Source of the DNA: Geodermatophilaceae bacterium NBWT11
GTDB taxonomy: Bacteria; Actinomycetota; Actinomycetes; Mycobacteriales; Geodermatophilaceae
DNA: 64,000 nt
NCBI GenBank assembly: GCA_014218215.1
Contig: CP043652.1
Span: 1,860,001-1,924,000 of the forward strand
Direction of reading: 5' to 3'
Part shown: in pieces, positions 8,553 to 15,045 of the stretch
Layout: every line of letters starts with the position of its first letter
Numbering within the stretch: the stretch's first letter is position 1
The notes under the pieces: model-generated
Seen by the model: only the letters and a program-made list of their open reading frames with translations
Database searches by the model: none
What the model was told of the DNA's origin: nothing
Position numbers and translations under genes: made by a program

Positions 8553-8789
8553 TCAGCCGGCGGCGCGCACCCGGTGCGGCAGCCCGCGGGAGGCCAGCAC
8601 GACGTCCAGGGCGCGGACGGCGACCAGCACCTCGTGCTCGTCCAGCCCGGGTTCGCGGTCGGCCAGCCAGCCCACGAACTCGGCCCGGGGTCGGTTGCCG
8701 CCGAGGGTCAGGTACTCGACCCAGAGCGCGTCGGCGCCCAGGCCGCTCAGCTCGTGCGCCCGGGCCGGGCTGACGAGGGGTTCGGTCAT
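8553..8789 (-). CDS. Small conserved hypothetical protein
   Basis: 78 residues from ATG 8789; the frame is open upstream but the segment from MTEPLVSPARAHELSG onward looks like the real protein. Soluble, acidic; contains WVEYLTLGGNR and LDEHEVLVAVRALDVVLASRGL. I do not recognise a domain. It sits 69 bases upstream of the coxD-like gene on the same strand, so it may be the first gene of that operon. Confidence 0.65.
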   Translation of the reverse strand: MTEPLVSPARAHELSGLGADALWVEYLTLGGNRPRAEFVGWLADREPGLDEHEVLVAVRALDVVLASRGLPHRVRAAG

Positions 8790-8949
8790 CGGGGTGGACT
8801 CCAGGGCACCGGCGGGTGCCCGGACCGGTTCGCGCCGTGGTTTGACGCGGGGTCTGTGCCCATCCTGCACTCCCCGGGGCCGATGGGGGTGGAGCCGCCC
8901 GGGCGGGAGAGGATCGTCAGGCCCTGCCACCGCACCCGAGGAGACCGAC

Positions 8950-9240
8950 GTGATCGTCGCCGTGACCTACCGCTACACCGACGACGTGGCCACCCGTGAC
9001 GCCGTCCGCGCCGAGCACCGCGAGTTCCTCCGGGGCCTGGCCGAGGCCGGGTCGCTGCTGCTGTCCGGGCCCTTCGGCGCCGACGCCCCGGCCGGCGCGC
9101 TGCTGGTGTTCCGGGCCGACGACGAGGCGCAGGTGCGGGGCTGGGTCGACGCCGACCCGTTCAGCGTGCGCGGCGTGGTGGCCTCCTCGACCGTCGCCGA
9201 GTGGGACCCGGTGCTGGGCTCCCTGCTGCCCGCCCTCTGA
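8950..9240 (+). CDS. YciI-like family protein
   Basis: 96 residues from GTG 8950, with CCGAGGAGA just upstream as ribosome site. The dimeric alpha-beta-barrel pattern of YciI is clear: RAEHREFLRGLAEAGSLLLSGPF, GALLVFRADDEAQVRGWVDADPFSVRGVV. Family members are small cytoplasmic proteins, some suspected to be enzymes acting on muconolactone-like compounds; no specific function is known. It stands alone, divergent from the maturation operon and convergent with the FAD protein (3-base gap). Confidence 0.85.
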   Translation: MIVAVTYRYTDDVATRDAVRAEHREFLRGLAEAGSLLLSGPFGADAPAGALLVFRADDEAQVRGWVDADPFSVRGVVASSTVAEWDPVLGSLLPAL

Positions 9241-9243
9241 CCC

Positions 9244-11073
9244 TCAGGCGGCGCGCACCGTCGTCACCCGGACCGCCGCCGACCACAGCGCGGCGGCCAG
9301 CGCGTCGTTCTGGTGGAAGAAGGGCGCGTTCGTGCCCGGCCGGGCGAAGGCCGCGACCTGCGCCCCCGACGTCCAGAACCCGACTGCGGACACCCGCGCC
9401 GAGGGCATGCCCTGCGCGGACACCAGCCGGAACGCGGCGTCCACGTGCAGCCGGCCCGAGCCGGCCTGCTCCGCGGCCACCCCGCGCGCCAGCAGCGCCC
9501 GCAGCAGCGGGTCGGTGGTGCGCCCGACGTCGACGGCCGGCACCCGGGCCTCGACCAGCGCGGTCGCCGTCGTCACCGTGTCGGTGCTCGACGAGCGGGC
9601 GACCCAGCGGGAGTCCTCCAGACCCACGACGGTGTCGGCGCCGGTGAACCGGACGACACCGGCCTCGGACAGCGCGAGGAGCTCTTCCAGCCGCGGGGAC
9701 GGCGGGCCGCTGGCCAGGTGGCTGAACAGGTTCATCCACCAGCCGCTGACGTCCTCCCGCTCGGAGCGGGGGGTCAGCCGGCCGGCCCGCACCAGCCCGG
9801 CGATGGTCCCGTGGCAGAACAGCAGCGCGGTGAACACCGCCTGGTCGGCGCTGTGTGCGGGGTCGGCGGCCCGGGCGAGGTCGGCGCGGACGTAGCCGCG
9901 CACCCACTCCTGGAGCTCCTCGTCGGAGGAGAACCGTGCGCCGGCCAACGGCCGGTCCAGCCGGGCCAGGTCGAACCGGTCGGCGGGGTCGGGGACGGCG
10001 GCAGCGACCAGCTCGGTCGGGTCGTCGGTGGCCGCGTACGCCTCGGCGAACTCCGCCCACGGCATCGCGACCCGCTCCGGGTGGGCCCGGAACAGCTCGG
10101 TGTGGTGCGCCCAGCCCAGCTCCCGGGCGATCACCGGGGCGAGGTCGGCGCGCAGGTCCAGCGGCCGGTCGCCGAAGCGCGCGGTGAGCGCGTCGGGGGT
10201 GAAGAACCGCAGCGGCACCGGCGGCCCGGCCCACGGGTAGCCCAGCTTGGCCTTGTAGGGGGTGCCCCGGCGGGAGCCCACGTGCAGCACCGGCTCCGCG
10301 CCCGAGGGGCGGTAGACCAGCCGGCCGTCGGCGTCCCGCTCGTGGACGCCACCGCGCCCACCGGTAAGCAGGGTGACCAGGTCGACGAAGGCCAGCCCGG
10401 CACCGCGCACGAGCACGTCCTGCCCGGGGTGCAGCACCGAGAGGTCCAGGTCGGCGGTGTACGCGGTCGGCACGTGTGTGAGCTCGGCCGCCGCCGCGGC
10501 TGCGGCGAGCGCGGTCTCCTCGTCGGTGGGCGTGCGGTCCAGGTGCCCCTGGGCGAGCACGACGGTGTCCGCGCGCAGCGTCCCGCCGTCCTCGAGTCGC
10601 AGTTCCACGCCGTGCGGGTGCTCGACGAGGTCGACGACCCGGGTGGCGTGCCGGTGCAGGGCCAGGCCCGGGACGGCGGCCAGGGAGTCCAGCACCCAGG
10701 ACAGGTAGGCGCTGACCAGCGTGCGCGGGGGGAAGGTCGCCGGGGTGAGTCGGCGGGCCAGCTCGCCCACCGGGCCGGGGAGGCCGACCCCGACCTGCTC
10801 GGCCCACTCCCACACGGTGGCCGACGTCACCACCCGGTCGGGCACGGTGACCGAGTCGTCGGGGAGCACGGTCACGTCCCGCACCAGCGAGTTGGCCCAC
10901 AGCAGGTCGGACTGCTCGGTCCGCCAGACCCGTCCCGCGCCGGGCGGGAACGGGTCGACGAGGTGCACGTCGAGACTGCGCCCGTCGGCGTGGGCGAGGA
11001 GCCGCTCGAGGACGCCGAGTGCGGTGGGACCGGCCCCGACGAGGGCGACGGTGAGTGCGGACGTGCTGGTCAC
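9244..11073 (-). CDS. Large FAD/NAD(P)-binding protein, under a Cys-type leader peptide
   Basis: 609 residues. The N-terminus VALVGAGPTALGVLERLLA is a Rossmann GxGxxxLGxxE-type motif; next come DPFPPGAGRVWRTEQSDLLWAN and, around residue 165, a second dinucleotide region (ADTVVLAQGHLD). This is the pattern of the NAD_binding_9 FAD/NAD(P)-binding family (loosely like SidA/lysine N-monooxygenase relatives); the substrate is unknown. GTG start 40 bases after the stop of a small leader ORF ending SALCRPA. Its position opposite a SAM-IV-controlled importer and its own Cys-type leader suggest a role in sulfur compound oxidation or reduction, which is an inference. It converges on the YciI gene. Confidence 0.8.
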   Translation of the reverse strand: MTSTSALTVALVGAGPTALGVLERLLAHADGRSLDVHLVDPFPPGAGRVWRTEQSDLLWANSLVRDVTVLPDDSVTVPDRVVTSATVWEWAEQVGVGLPGPVGELARRLTPATFPPRTLVSAYLSWVLDSLAAVPGLALHRHATRVVDLVEHPHGVELRLEDGGTLRADTVVLAQGHLDRTPTDEETALAAAAAAAELTHVPTAYTADLDLSVLHPGQDVLVRGAGLAFVDLVTLLTGGRGGVHERDADGRLVYRPSGAEPVLHVGSRRGTPYKAKLGYPWAGPPVPLRFFTPDALTARFGDRPLDLRADLAPVIARELGWAHHTELFRAHPERVAMPWAEFAEAYAATDDPTELVAAAVPDPADRFDLARLDRPLAGARFSSDEELQEWVRGYVRADLARAADPAHSADQAVFTALLFCHGTIAGLVRAGRLTPRSEREDVSGWWMNLFSHLASGPPSPRLEELLALSEAGVVRFTGADTVVGLEDSRWVARSSSTDTVTTATALVEARVPAVDVGRTTDPLLRALLARGVAAEQAGSGRLHVDAAFRLVSAQGMPSARVSAVGFWTSGAQVAAFARPGTNAPFFHQNDALAAALWSAAVRVTTVRAA

Positions 11074-11113
11074 GGGGGCGCTCCGGAGCTGGAGACGGAC
11101 GATGGGCGCGGGC

Positions 11114-11191
11114 TCAGGCCGGGCGACAGAGCGCGCTGCCGGTGCGCCGGAGGTCGACGTGCCGACGGCGGACGAGCGGCTGGTCGGGCAC
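11114..11191 (-). CDS. Putative leader peptide ending in SALCR-PA (upstream of the FAD/NAD(P) protein)
   Basis: 25 codons from GTG, preceded by GAGAGGAGG at ideal spacing. The peptide ends RRRHVDLRRTGSALCRPA. Short ORFs with HVDLxRxxSALCR near the end recur in actinobacteria upstream of sulfur-assimilation genes and are regarded as putative Cys-sensing leader peptides; I recall this from general knowledge, not from a search. A single Cys codon lies three codons before the stop. It lies 40 bases before the FAD/NAD(P)-binding gene and is the counterpart of the leader ORF on the other strand at 11426. Confidence 0.75.
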   Translation of the reverse strand: MPDQPLVRRRHVDLRRTGSALCRPA

Positions 11192-11236
11192 GGGGACCTC
11201 CTCTCCGGGGCGGGCGGACGACCTCATTCTCCACCA

Positions 11237-11253
11237 AGTCGATCGGATTTGAC
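11237..11253. promoter_or_regulatory. 17-bp element shared by both sulfur control regions, copy 1
   Basis: Reads GTCAAATCCGATCGACT on the minus strand. The same sequence with one change occurs at 16594-16610. It lies between the minus-strand leader/FAD gene and the plus-strand SAM-IV riboswitch, and its plus-strand end overlaps the TTGACG -35 hexamer at 11249. The layout suits an operator for a regulator acting on both divergent promoters. The regulator is unknown. Confidence 0.6.
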
Positions 11254-11278
11254 GACTGAGCATCCGAGGTCCTAACTT
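11249..11278 (+). promoter_or_regulatory. Predicted promoter of the riboswitch-importer transcript
   Basis: TTGACG (11249-11254), 18-base spacer, TAACTT (11273-11278). The start of transcription would fall at or just before the first bases of the SAM-IV aptamer, as expected for a riboswitch leader. The -35 overlaps the shared 17-bp element. Confidence 0.5.
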
Positions 11279-11283
11279 CTCCT

Positions 11284-11400
11284 CAGGTCCTGAGTACCAG
11301 CTGCAAGCCCCGGCTCGCTGGTCGGCAACCCTCCGCTGCGGTGGGGTGCCCCGGGTGACGACCTGGCGACGGCGCACGACTGTCGCAAGCGCAGCCCCGC
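11284..11400 (+). ncRNA. SAM-IV riboswitch 1 (ahead of the ABC importer)
   Basis: Contains the conserved SAM-IV/SAM-I-like core in order: GGTC..GAG, AAGCCCCGGCTCGCTGG, CGGCAACCCTCC, GTGGGGTGCCCCGGGTGA, closing GACC, then a short hairpin and CAAGCG that may make the 3' pseudoknot. These blocks bind S-adenosylmethionine; SAM-IV is known from Actinomycetota ahead of sulfur genes. It precedes a Cys-type leader ORF and the importer genes 11640-14449. High SAM is expected to lower expression. Confidence 0.9.
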
Positions 11401-11425
11401 TACGGCGGGGGACGAGGAGACCGCC

Positions 11426-11533
11426 ATGACCCACCCCACGACCGCCCAGCGGTCCGCGGTGCGTCCTGCGCTCCTCCTGGTCGGGCGGCCGGTCATCGAC
11501 CTGGTCCGCACCGACAGCGCGCTCTGTCGCTGA
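11426..11533 (+). CDS. Putative leader peptide ending in SALCR (between SAM-IV riboswitch and importer)
   Basis: 35 codons from ATG, with GACGAGGAGA upstream. The C-terminal part VIDLVRTDSALCR matches the leader at 11114-11191 (HVDLRRTGSALCR), and the DNA encoding the end is a 15-base identity (AGCGCGCTCTGTCGC) in opposite orientation. The Cys codon is second to last before the stop. Directly after the stop comes a GC hairpin (11551-11570). Position and peptide type suggest Cys-dependent translation-coupled control stacked on the SAM-IV switch. Confidence 0.75.
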   Translation: MTHPTTAQRSAVRPALLLVGRPVIDLVRTDSALCR

Positions 11534-11550
11534 CCCGACCGCGCCCCCCT

Positions 11551-11570
11551 CCCCCGGTCCGACCCGGGGG
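11551..11570 (+). terminator. Hairpin after the leader peptide (possible attenuator)
   Basis: CCCCCGG, 6-base loop, CCGGGGG: a 7-bp all-GC stem beginning 17 bases after the leader ORF stop. There is no U-run, as usual for actinobacteria, so it could end transcription or only shield the downstream start region. Stalling on the leader ORF could reach it, which is the arrangement of an attenuator. Confidence 0.4.
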
Positions 11571-11601
11571 CCTCCGACGACCCCTCCCCTGGAGTTCCCG
11601 C

Positions 11602-11643
11602 ATGTCCCGATCCCCCCTGCTCGACGCCGGAGACCCGCGATGA
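11602..11643 (+). CDS. 13-residue ORF coupled to the permease start
   Basis: ATG with GGAG seven bases upstream; peptide [13 protein letters not shown]. Its TGA overlaps the permease ATG as ATGA (11640-11643), the arrangement of translational coupling. No homology can be claimed. It may simply be a translation-loading ORF, or chance. Confidence 0.35.
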   Translation: MSRSPLLDAGDPR

Positions 11644-12620
11644 CCGCCCTGCAGACCCGCCCGTCGGAGTCCGCCGTCCCACCCGCGGGCACGCCCTACG
11701 ACCAGTTCACCGTGGTCAAGGCGAAGAACCCCGGCCGCTGGGCGGCCACCGCGGTGGTCGCGGTGCTGCTGGCGATGGTGCTGAACTCGCTGATCACCAA
11801 CCCACGGTGGGAGTGGGACGTCGTCGTCGCCTACCTCGGCGAGGTCTCGATCATCCGGGGCGTCTGGACGACCATCCAGCTCACCCTCATCACCGCGGTG
11901 CTCGGCTTCGCCCTGGGCACGGTGCTCGCGCTGATGCGGTTGTCCCGCTCGCCGCTGCTGCGCTCGGTCAGCTGGGGCTACACCTGGGTGTTCCGCTCCG
12001 TGCCGCTGATCCTGCAGCTGCTGCTCTGGTACAACCTCGCCTACCTGTACCAGACCCTGGAGATCGGGATCCCGTTCGGCCCGGCCTTCGCGAGCGTCGA
12101 GACGCTGTCGCTGATCGGCAAGTTCGGCGCCGCCATCCTCGGCCTGGGCCTGCACCAGGCCGCCTACTCCGCCGAGATCGTCCGGGCCGGCATCCTCTCG
12201 GTCGACCAGGGCCAGCACGAGGCGGCCGCCAGCCTGGGCATCCCGCGGCGCCGGCAGTCCACGAAGATCGTGCTGCCGCAGGCGATGCGGACCATCGTGC
12301 CCACCGCGGTCAACGAGATCATCGGCCTGTTCAAGGGCACCTCGATCGTCTACGTGCTGGCCCTGGGCGAGCTGTTCTACACCGTGAGCGTCATCTACGG
12401 CCGCACCCAGCGGGTGCTGCCGATGCTGGTGGTCGCCGCCATCTGGTACGTCGTGCTGACCACCGTCGTCACGGTGGTCCAGTACTACGTGGAGCGGTAC
12501 TACGCCAAGGGCGCGGTCCGCACGCTGCCACTGACCCCGCTGCAACGACTGCGGGGCAACCTGACCGCGGGCATCTCGCGGGTGCGTTCCACCTCGGGCC
12601 AGGACCCGGTGACCCGATGA
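11640..12620 (+). CDS. ABC transporter permease, polar amino acid (HisM/GltK) type
   Basis: 326 residues, with a cytoplasmic N-terminus of about 30 residues and roughly five membrane segments. The coupling-helix EAA-type loop is [28 protein letters not shown] near residues 195-225, with upstream [14 protein letters not shown], both typical of the PAAT family. With the ATPase (4-base overlap) and lipoprotein downstream it forms a complete importer. The SAM-IV riboswitch and Cys-type leader upstream point to a sulfur-containing substrate such as cystine, methionine or a related compound; which one is not decidable from sequence. Confidence 0.92.
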   Translation: MTALQTRPSESAVPPAGTPYDQFTVVKAKNPGRWAATAVVAVLLAMVLNSLITNPRWEWDVVVAYLGEVSIIRGVWTTIQLTLITAVLGFALGTVLALMRLSRSPLLRSVSWGYTWVFRSVPLILQLLLWYNLAYLYQTLEIGIPFGPAFASVETLSLIGKFGAAILGLGLHQAAYSAEIVRAGILSVDQGQHEAAASLGIPRRRQSTKIVLPQAMRTIVPTAVNEIIGLFKGTSIVYVLALGELFYTVSVIYGRTQRVLPMLVVAAIWYVVLTTVVTVVQYYVERYYAKGAVRTLPLTPLQRLRGNLTAGISRVRSTSGQDPVTR

Positions 12621-13396
12621 CCGCCCTGGAGACGCCTCCCGGTCGCGTGGAGGTGCACGGGGTGCACAAGTCCTTCGGGACCAACGAGGTGCTGCACGGC
12701 GTGGACCTGGTGGTCGAGCCCGGCAGCGTGACCGTCGTCCTCGGGCCCTCGGGGTCGGGCAAGTCGACGCTGCTCAGGTCGATCAACCACCTGGAGACCG
12801 TGGACCGCGGCTTCGTGGCACTGGACGGGGAGCTGGTCGGCTACCGCCGCAAGGGCGACAAGCTGCACGAGCTCAAGGAGAAGGACCTGCTCCGCCAGCG
12901 CACCCGGTTCGGCTTCGTCTTCCAGTCCTTCAACCTCTTCCCGCACCTGACCGCCCTGGAGAACGTCGTCGAGGCGCCCGTGTCCGCCCAGGGCCGCAAC
13001 CGGCGCGAGGTGGAGGCCGAGGCCCGCGAGCTGCTGGCCCGGGTGGGCCTCGCCGACAAGGCCGACGCGCACCCCCGTCAGCTGTCCGGAGGACAGCAGC
13101 AGCGGGTCGCGATCGCCCGCGCACTGGCCATGAAGCCCGCCGTCCTGCTCTTCGACGAGCCCACCTCGGCGCTGGACCCCGAGCTGGTCGGTGAGGTGCT
13201 GGCCGTGATCGCCGACCTGGCCTCCACCGGGACCACGATGATCGTGGTCACCCACGAGATCGGCTTCGCCCGCCAGGCCGCCGACCAGATCGTCTTCATG
13301 GACGAGGGCCGTGTGGTCGAGCAGGGCACCCCCGAGCAGGTCCTCGACCACCCGCAGCACGAACGGACCCAGGCCTTCCTGGCCAAGGTCCTCTGA
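12617..13396 (+). CDS. ABC transporter ATP-binding protein, polar amino acid type
   Basis: 259 residues. Walker [10 protein letters not shown] near 44-52, Q-loop [11 protein letters not shown], signature [16 protein letters not shown], Walker [16 protein letters not shown]-loop VVTHEI. The family insertion [39 protein letters not shown] is that of GlnQ/HisP. ATG overlaps the permease stop by 4 bases. It energises the importer of which 11640 is the channel and 13478 the binding protein. Confidence 0.93.
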   Translation: MTALETPPGRVEVHGVHKSFGTNEVLHGVDLVVEPGSVTVVLGPSGSGKSTLLRSINHLETVDRGFVALDGELVGYRRKGDKLHELKEKDLLRQRTRFGFVFQSFNLFPHLTALENVVEAPVSAQGRNRREVEAEARELLARVGLADKADAHPRQLSGGQQQRVAIARALAMKPAVLLFDEPTSALDPELVGEVLAVIADLASTGTTMIVVTHEIGFARQAADQIVFMDEGRVVEQGTPEQVLDHPQHERTQAFLAKVL

Positions 13397-13477
13397 CCCC
13401 ACCCCCCCCCCCAGATCCCGGACGGCGCACCCGCGTCGCCCGCCGTGGAAGCACGCCCAGAAGAGGAAGACCCACCC

Positions 13478-14449
13478 GTGAAGCTCTCCCACCTGGTCGG
13501 CGCCCTGCCGGTCGCCGCCGTCCTGCTGCTGACCGCCTGCACCAGCTCCGCCGAGATCGAGGCCGAGGCCCGTTCGGACGCTGCGGGTGGCACCTCCGCC
13601 GAGACCGCCCTGGTGGTGGACACCTCCCCGGAGCAGGCCGACCGGATCCGGACCGAGGAGGACCCCGACGCGGCCGCCCTGGTGCCGGCCGACATCGCCG
13701 AGGACGGGGTGCTGCGGGTCGGCGTCAACGGCGCCGGCGACCCCCCGCTGGGCTTCCTGGCCGACGACAACGCCACCGTCGTCGGCAGCGAGGTCGACAT
13801 CGCCCAGCTGGTCGCCGACGGTCTCGGCCTGGAGCTCGAGATCGTCAACACCACCTGGGAGGCGTGGCCGCTGGGCGTGCAGTCCGGCGACCTGGAGGCC
13901 GTCTTCTCCAACGTGGGGGTGAACGCCGAGCGGCTGCAGCTGTTCGACTTCGCCACCTACCGCCAGGGGATCATGGCCTTCATCGCCGCCCCCGACAGCG
14001 GGCTGGACATCACCGACGCCGCGGGCATCTCGGGCCTGCGGGTGGGCGTCGGTTCGGGCACCAACCAGGAGCGCATCCTGCTGGACTGGAACGCCGAGCT
14101 CGAGGCGGCCGGGGAGGAGCCGGCGACGCTGGACTACTACGTCAGCGCCGCCGACGCCCTGCTGGCCATCCAGTCCGGCCGGCTGGACACCTACATCGGC
14201 CCCAACCCCAACGCGGTCTACCAGGAGTCCGTCGGTGACCTGGAGATCGTCGGCTCGGTGAACGCCGGCTGGCCGAACACGACCTACGTGGCGGCCACCG
14301 TGCTCAAGGGCAACGGCCTGGCCGAGGCCGTCGAGGCCTCGCTGCAGAACGCCTTCGACGACGGCACGTACGCCGGGACGCTGGAGCGCTGGGGCCTGTC
14401 CGACGAGGCCGTCGAGGCCCCGGAGGTGAACCCCACCGTCGCCAGCTGA
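13478..14449 (+). CDS. Amino-acid-type ABC transporter substrate-binding lipoprotein
   Basis: 323 residues from GTG 13478 (AAGAGGAAG upstream; the in-frame GTG 33 bases earlier lacks a signal sequence context). A lipoprotein signal peptide VAAVLLLTAC gives Cys near 20 as lipid anchor. The mature part has the SBP_bac_3 pattern: VLRVGVNGAGDPPLGFLADD, GSEVDIAQLVADGLGLELEIVNTTWEAWPLGVQSGDLEAVFSNVGV, and GLRVGVGSGTNQERIL. It sits 81 bases after the ATPase, across a gap with an 11-C run. Part of the SAM-IV-controlled importer; the ligand is unknown. Confidence 0.9.
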   Translation: MKLSHLVGALPVAAVLLLTACTSSAEIEAEARSDAAGGTSAETALVVDTSPEQADRIRTEEDPDAAALVPADIAEDGVLRVGVNGAGDPPLGFLADDNATVVGSEVDIAQLVADGLGLELEIVNTTWEAWPLGVQSGDLEAVFSNVGVNAERLQLFDFATYRQGIMAFIAAPDSGLDITDAAGISGLRVGVGSGTNQERILLDWNAELEAAGEEPATLDYYVSAADALLAIQSGRLDTYIGPNPNAVYQESVGDLEIVGSVNAGWPNTTYVAATVLKGNGLAEAVEASLQNAFDDGTYAGTLERWGLSDEAVEAPEVNPTVAS

Positions 14450-14461
14450 CCTGCGCACGCA

Positions 14462-14496
14462 GAGGGGCCCGGGACCGTCACGGTCCCGGGCCCCTC
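14462..14496. terminator. Strong hairpin between convergent importer and OsmC genes
   Basis: GAGGGGCCCGGGACCGT, one base, then its exact complement: a near-perfect 35-base inverted repeat just after the lipoprotein stop and just before the OsmC stop. It fits a bidirectional terminator for the two convergent operons. Confidence 0.85.
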
Positions 14497-14507
14497 GTGC
14501 TTGCGCG

Positions 14508-14981
14508 TCAGGAGAGCGGCTGGGCGACCCAGTCGGCGGTGTACTCCAGGCCGGAACGCACGAAGAGCTGGGTGACCGGGCAGCGGCGCTCGGTCTCGGC
14601 CTGCAGCTTCGCGAAGGTCTCCTCGTCGGCGTCGGTGGCCACGGTGGCCCGCACGGTGACGGAGTCGAAGTTGGCGTTGCCGTCCTCGCCACCGACCATG
14701 ACGGCGGTGTCGAGGTCGCCCTGGACGTCGAAGGTCCAGGCGCCCAGGGTCACCCCGAGCTCCTTGGCGACGATCGAGGCGGTGATCTGGTTGCAGGAGC
14801 TCAACGCCGCGAGCACGTAGGACAGCGGGCTCGGCGAGGCGTCCGCGCCGCCGAAGGCCGGGTAGGTGTCGACGTCGAACACGTGGCCGGCGTCGCCGCC
14901 CACGGTGATCTGCTGGCCGACGCCGCTGCCCTCCGCGTGGTGGGTGAAGGGAACGACGCTCGCCTTGGGACGGGTGGCCAT
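14508..14981 (-). CDS. OsmC/Ohr family peroxiredoxin-like protein
   Basis: 157 residues. The two family cysteines are visible in context: SYVLAALSSCNQITASIVAKELG and ETERRCPVTQLF. PSPLSYVLAALSSC is the OsmC hallmark. Family members reduce organic or inorganic hydroperoxides with a thiol pair in the cytoplasm. It lies 64 bases downstream of the SufS-like gene on the same strand, thus probably in the SAM-IV-regulated transcript, where it could deal with persulfide or peroxide products; that link is an inference. Confidence 0.9.
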   Translation of the reverse strand: MATRPKASVVPFTHHAEGSGVGQQITVGGDAGHVFDVDTYPAFGGADASPSPLSYVLAALSSCNQITASIVAKELGVTLGAWTFDVQGDLDTAVMVGGEDGNANFDSVTVRATVATDADEETFAKLQAETERRCPVTQLFVRSGLEYTADWVAQPLS

Positions 14982-15045
14982 GCTGGGTGCTCCTCGGGTC
15001 GTGGACGTGCTCTCCGCCGGGTTCGGCGGGGGTCTGGGGTGCGGT

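Noticed and set aside
11114-11692. A 192-codon frame on the minus strand covering the first sulfur control region
   Set aside because: Only its last 25 codons, from the GTG with a strong ribosome site, look like a real (leader) peptide; the rest overlaps the riboswitch and the divergent permease start.
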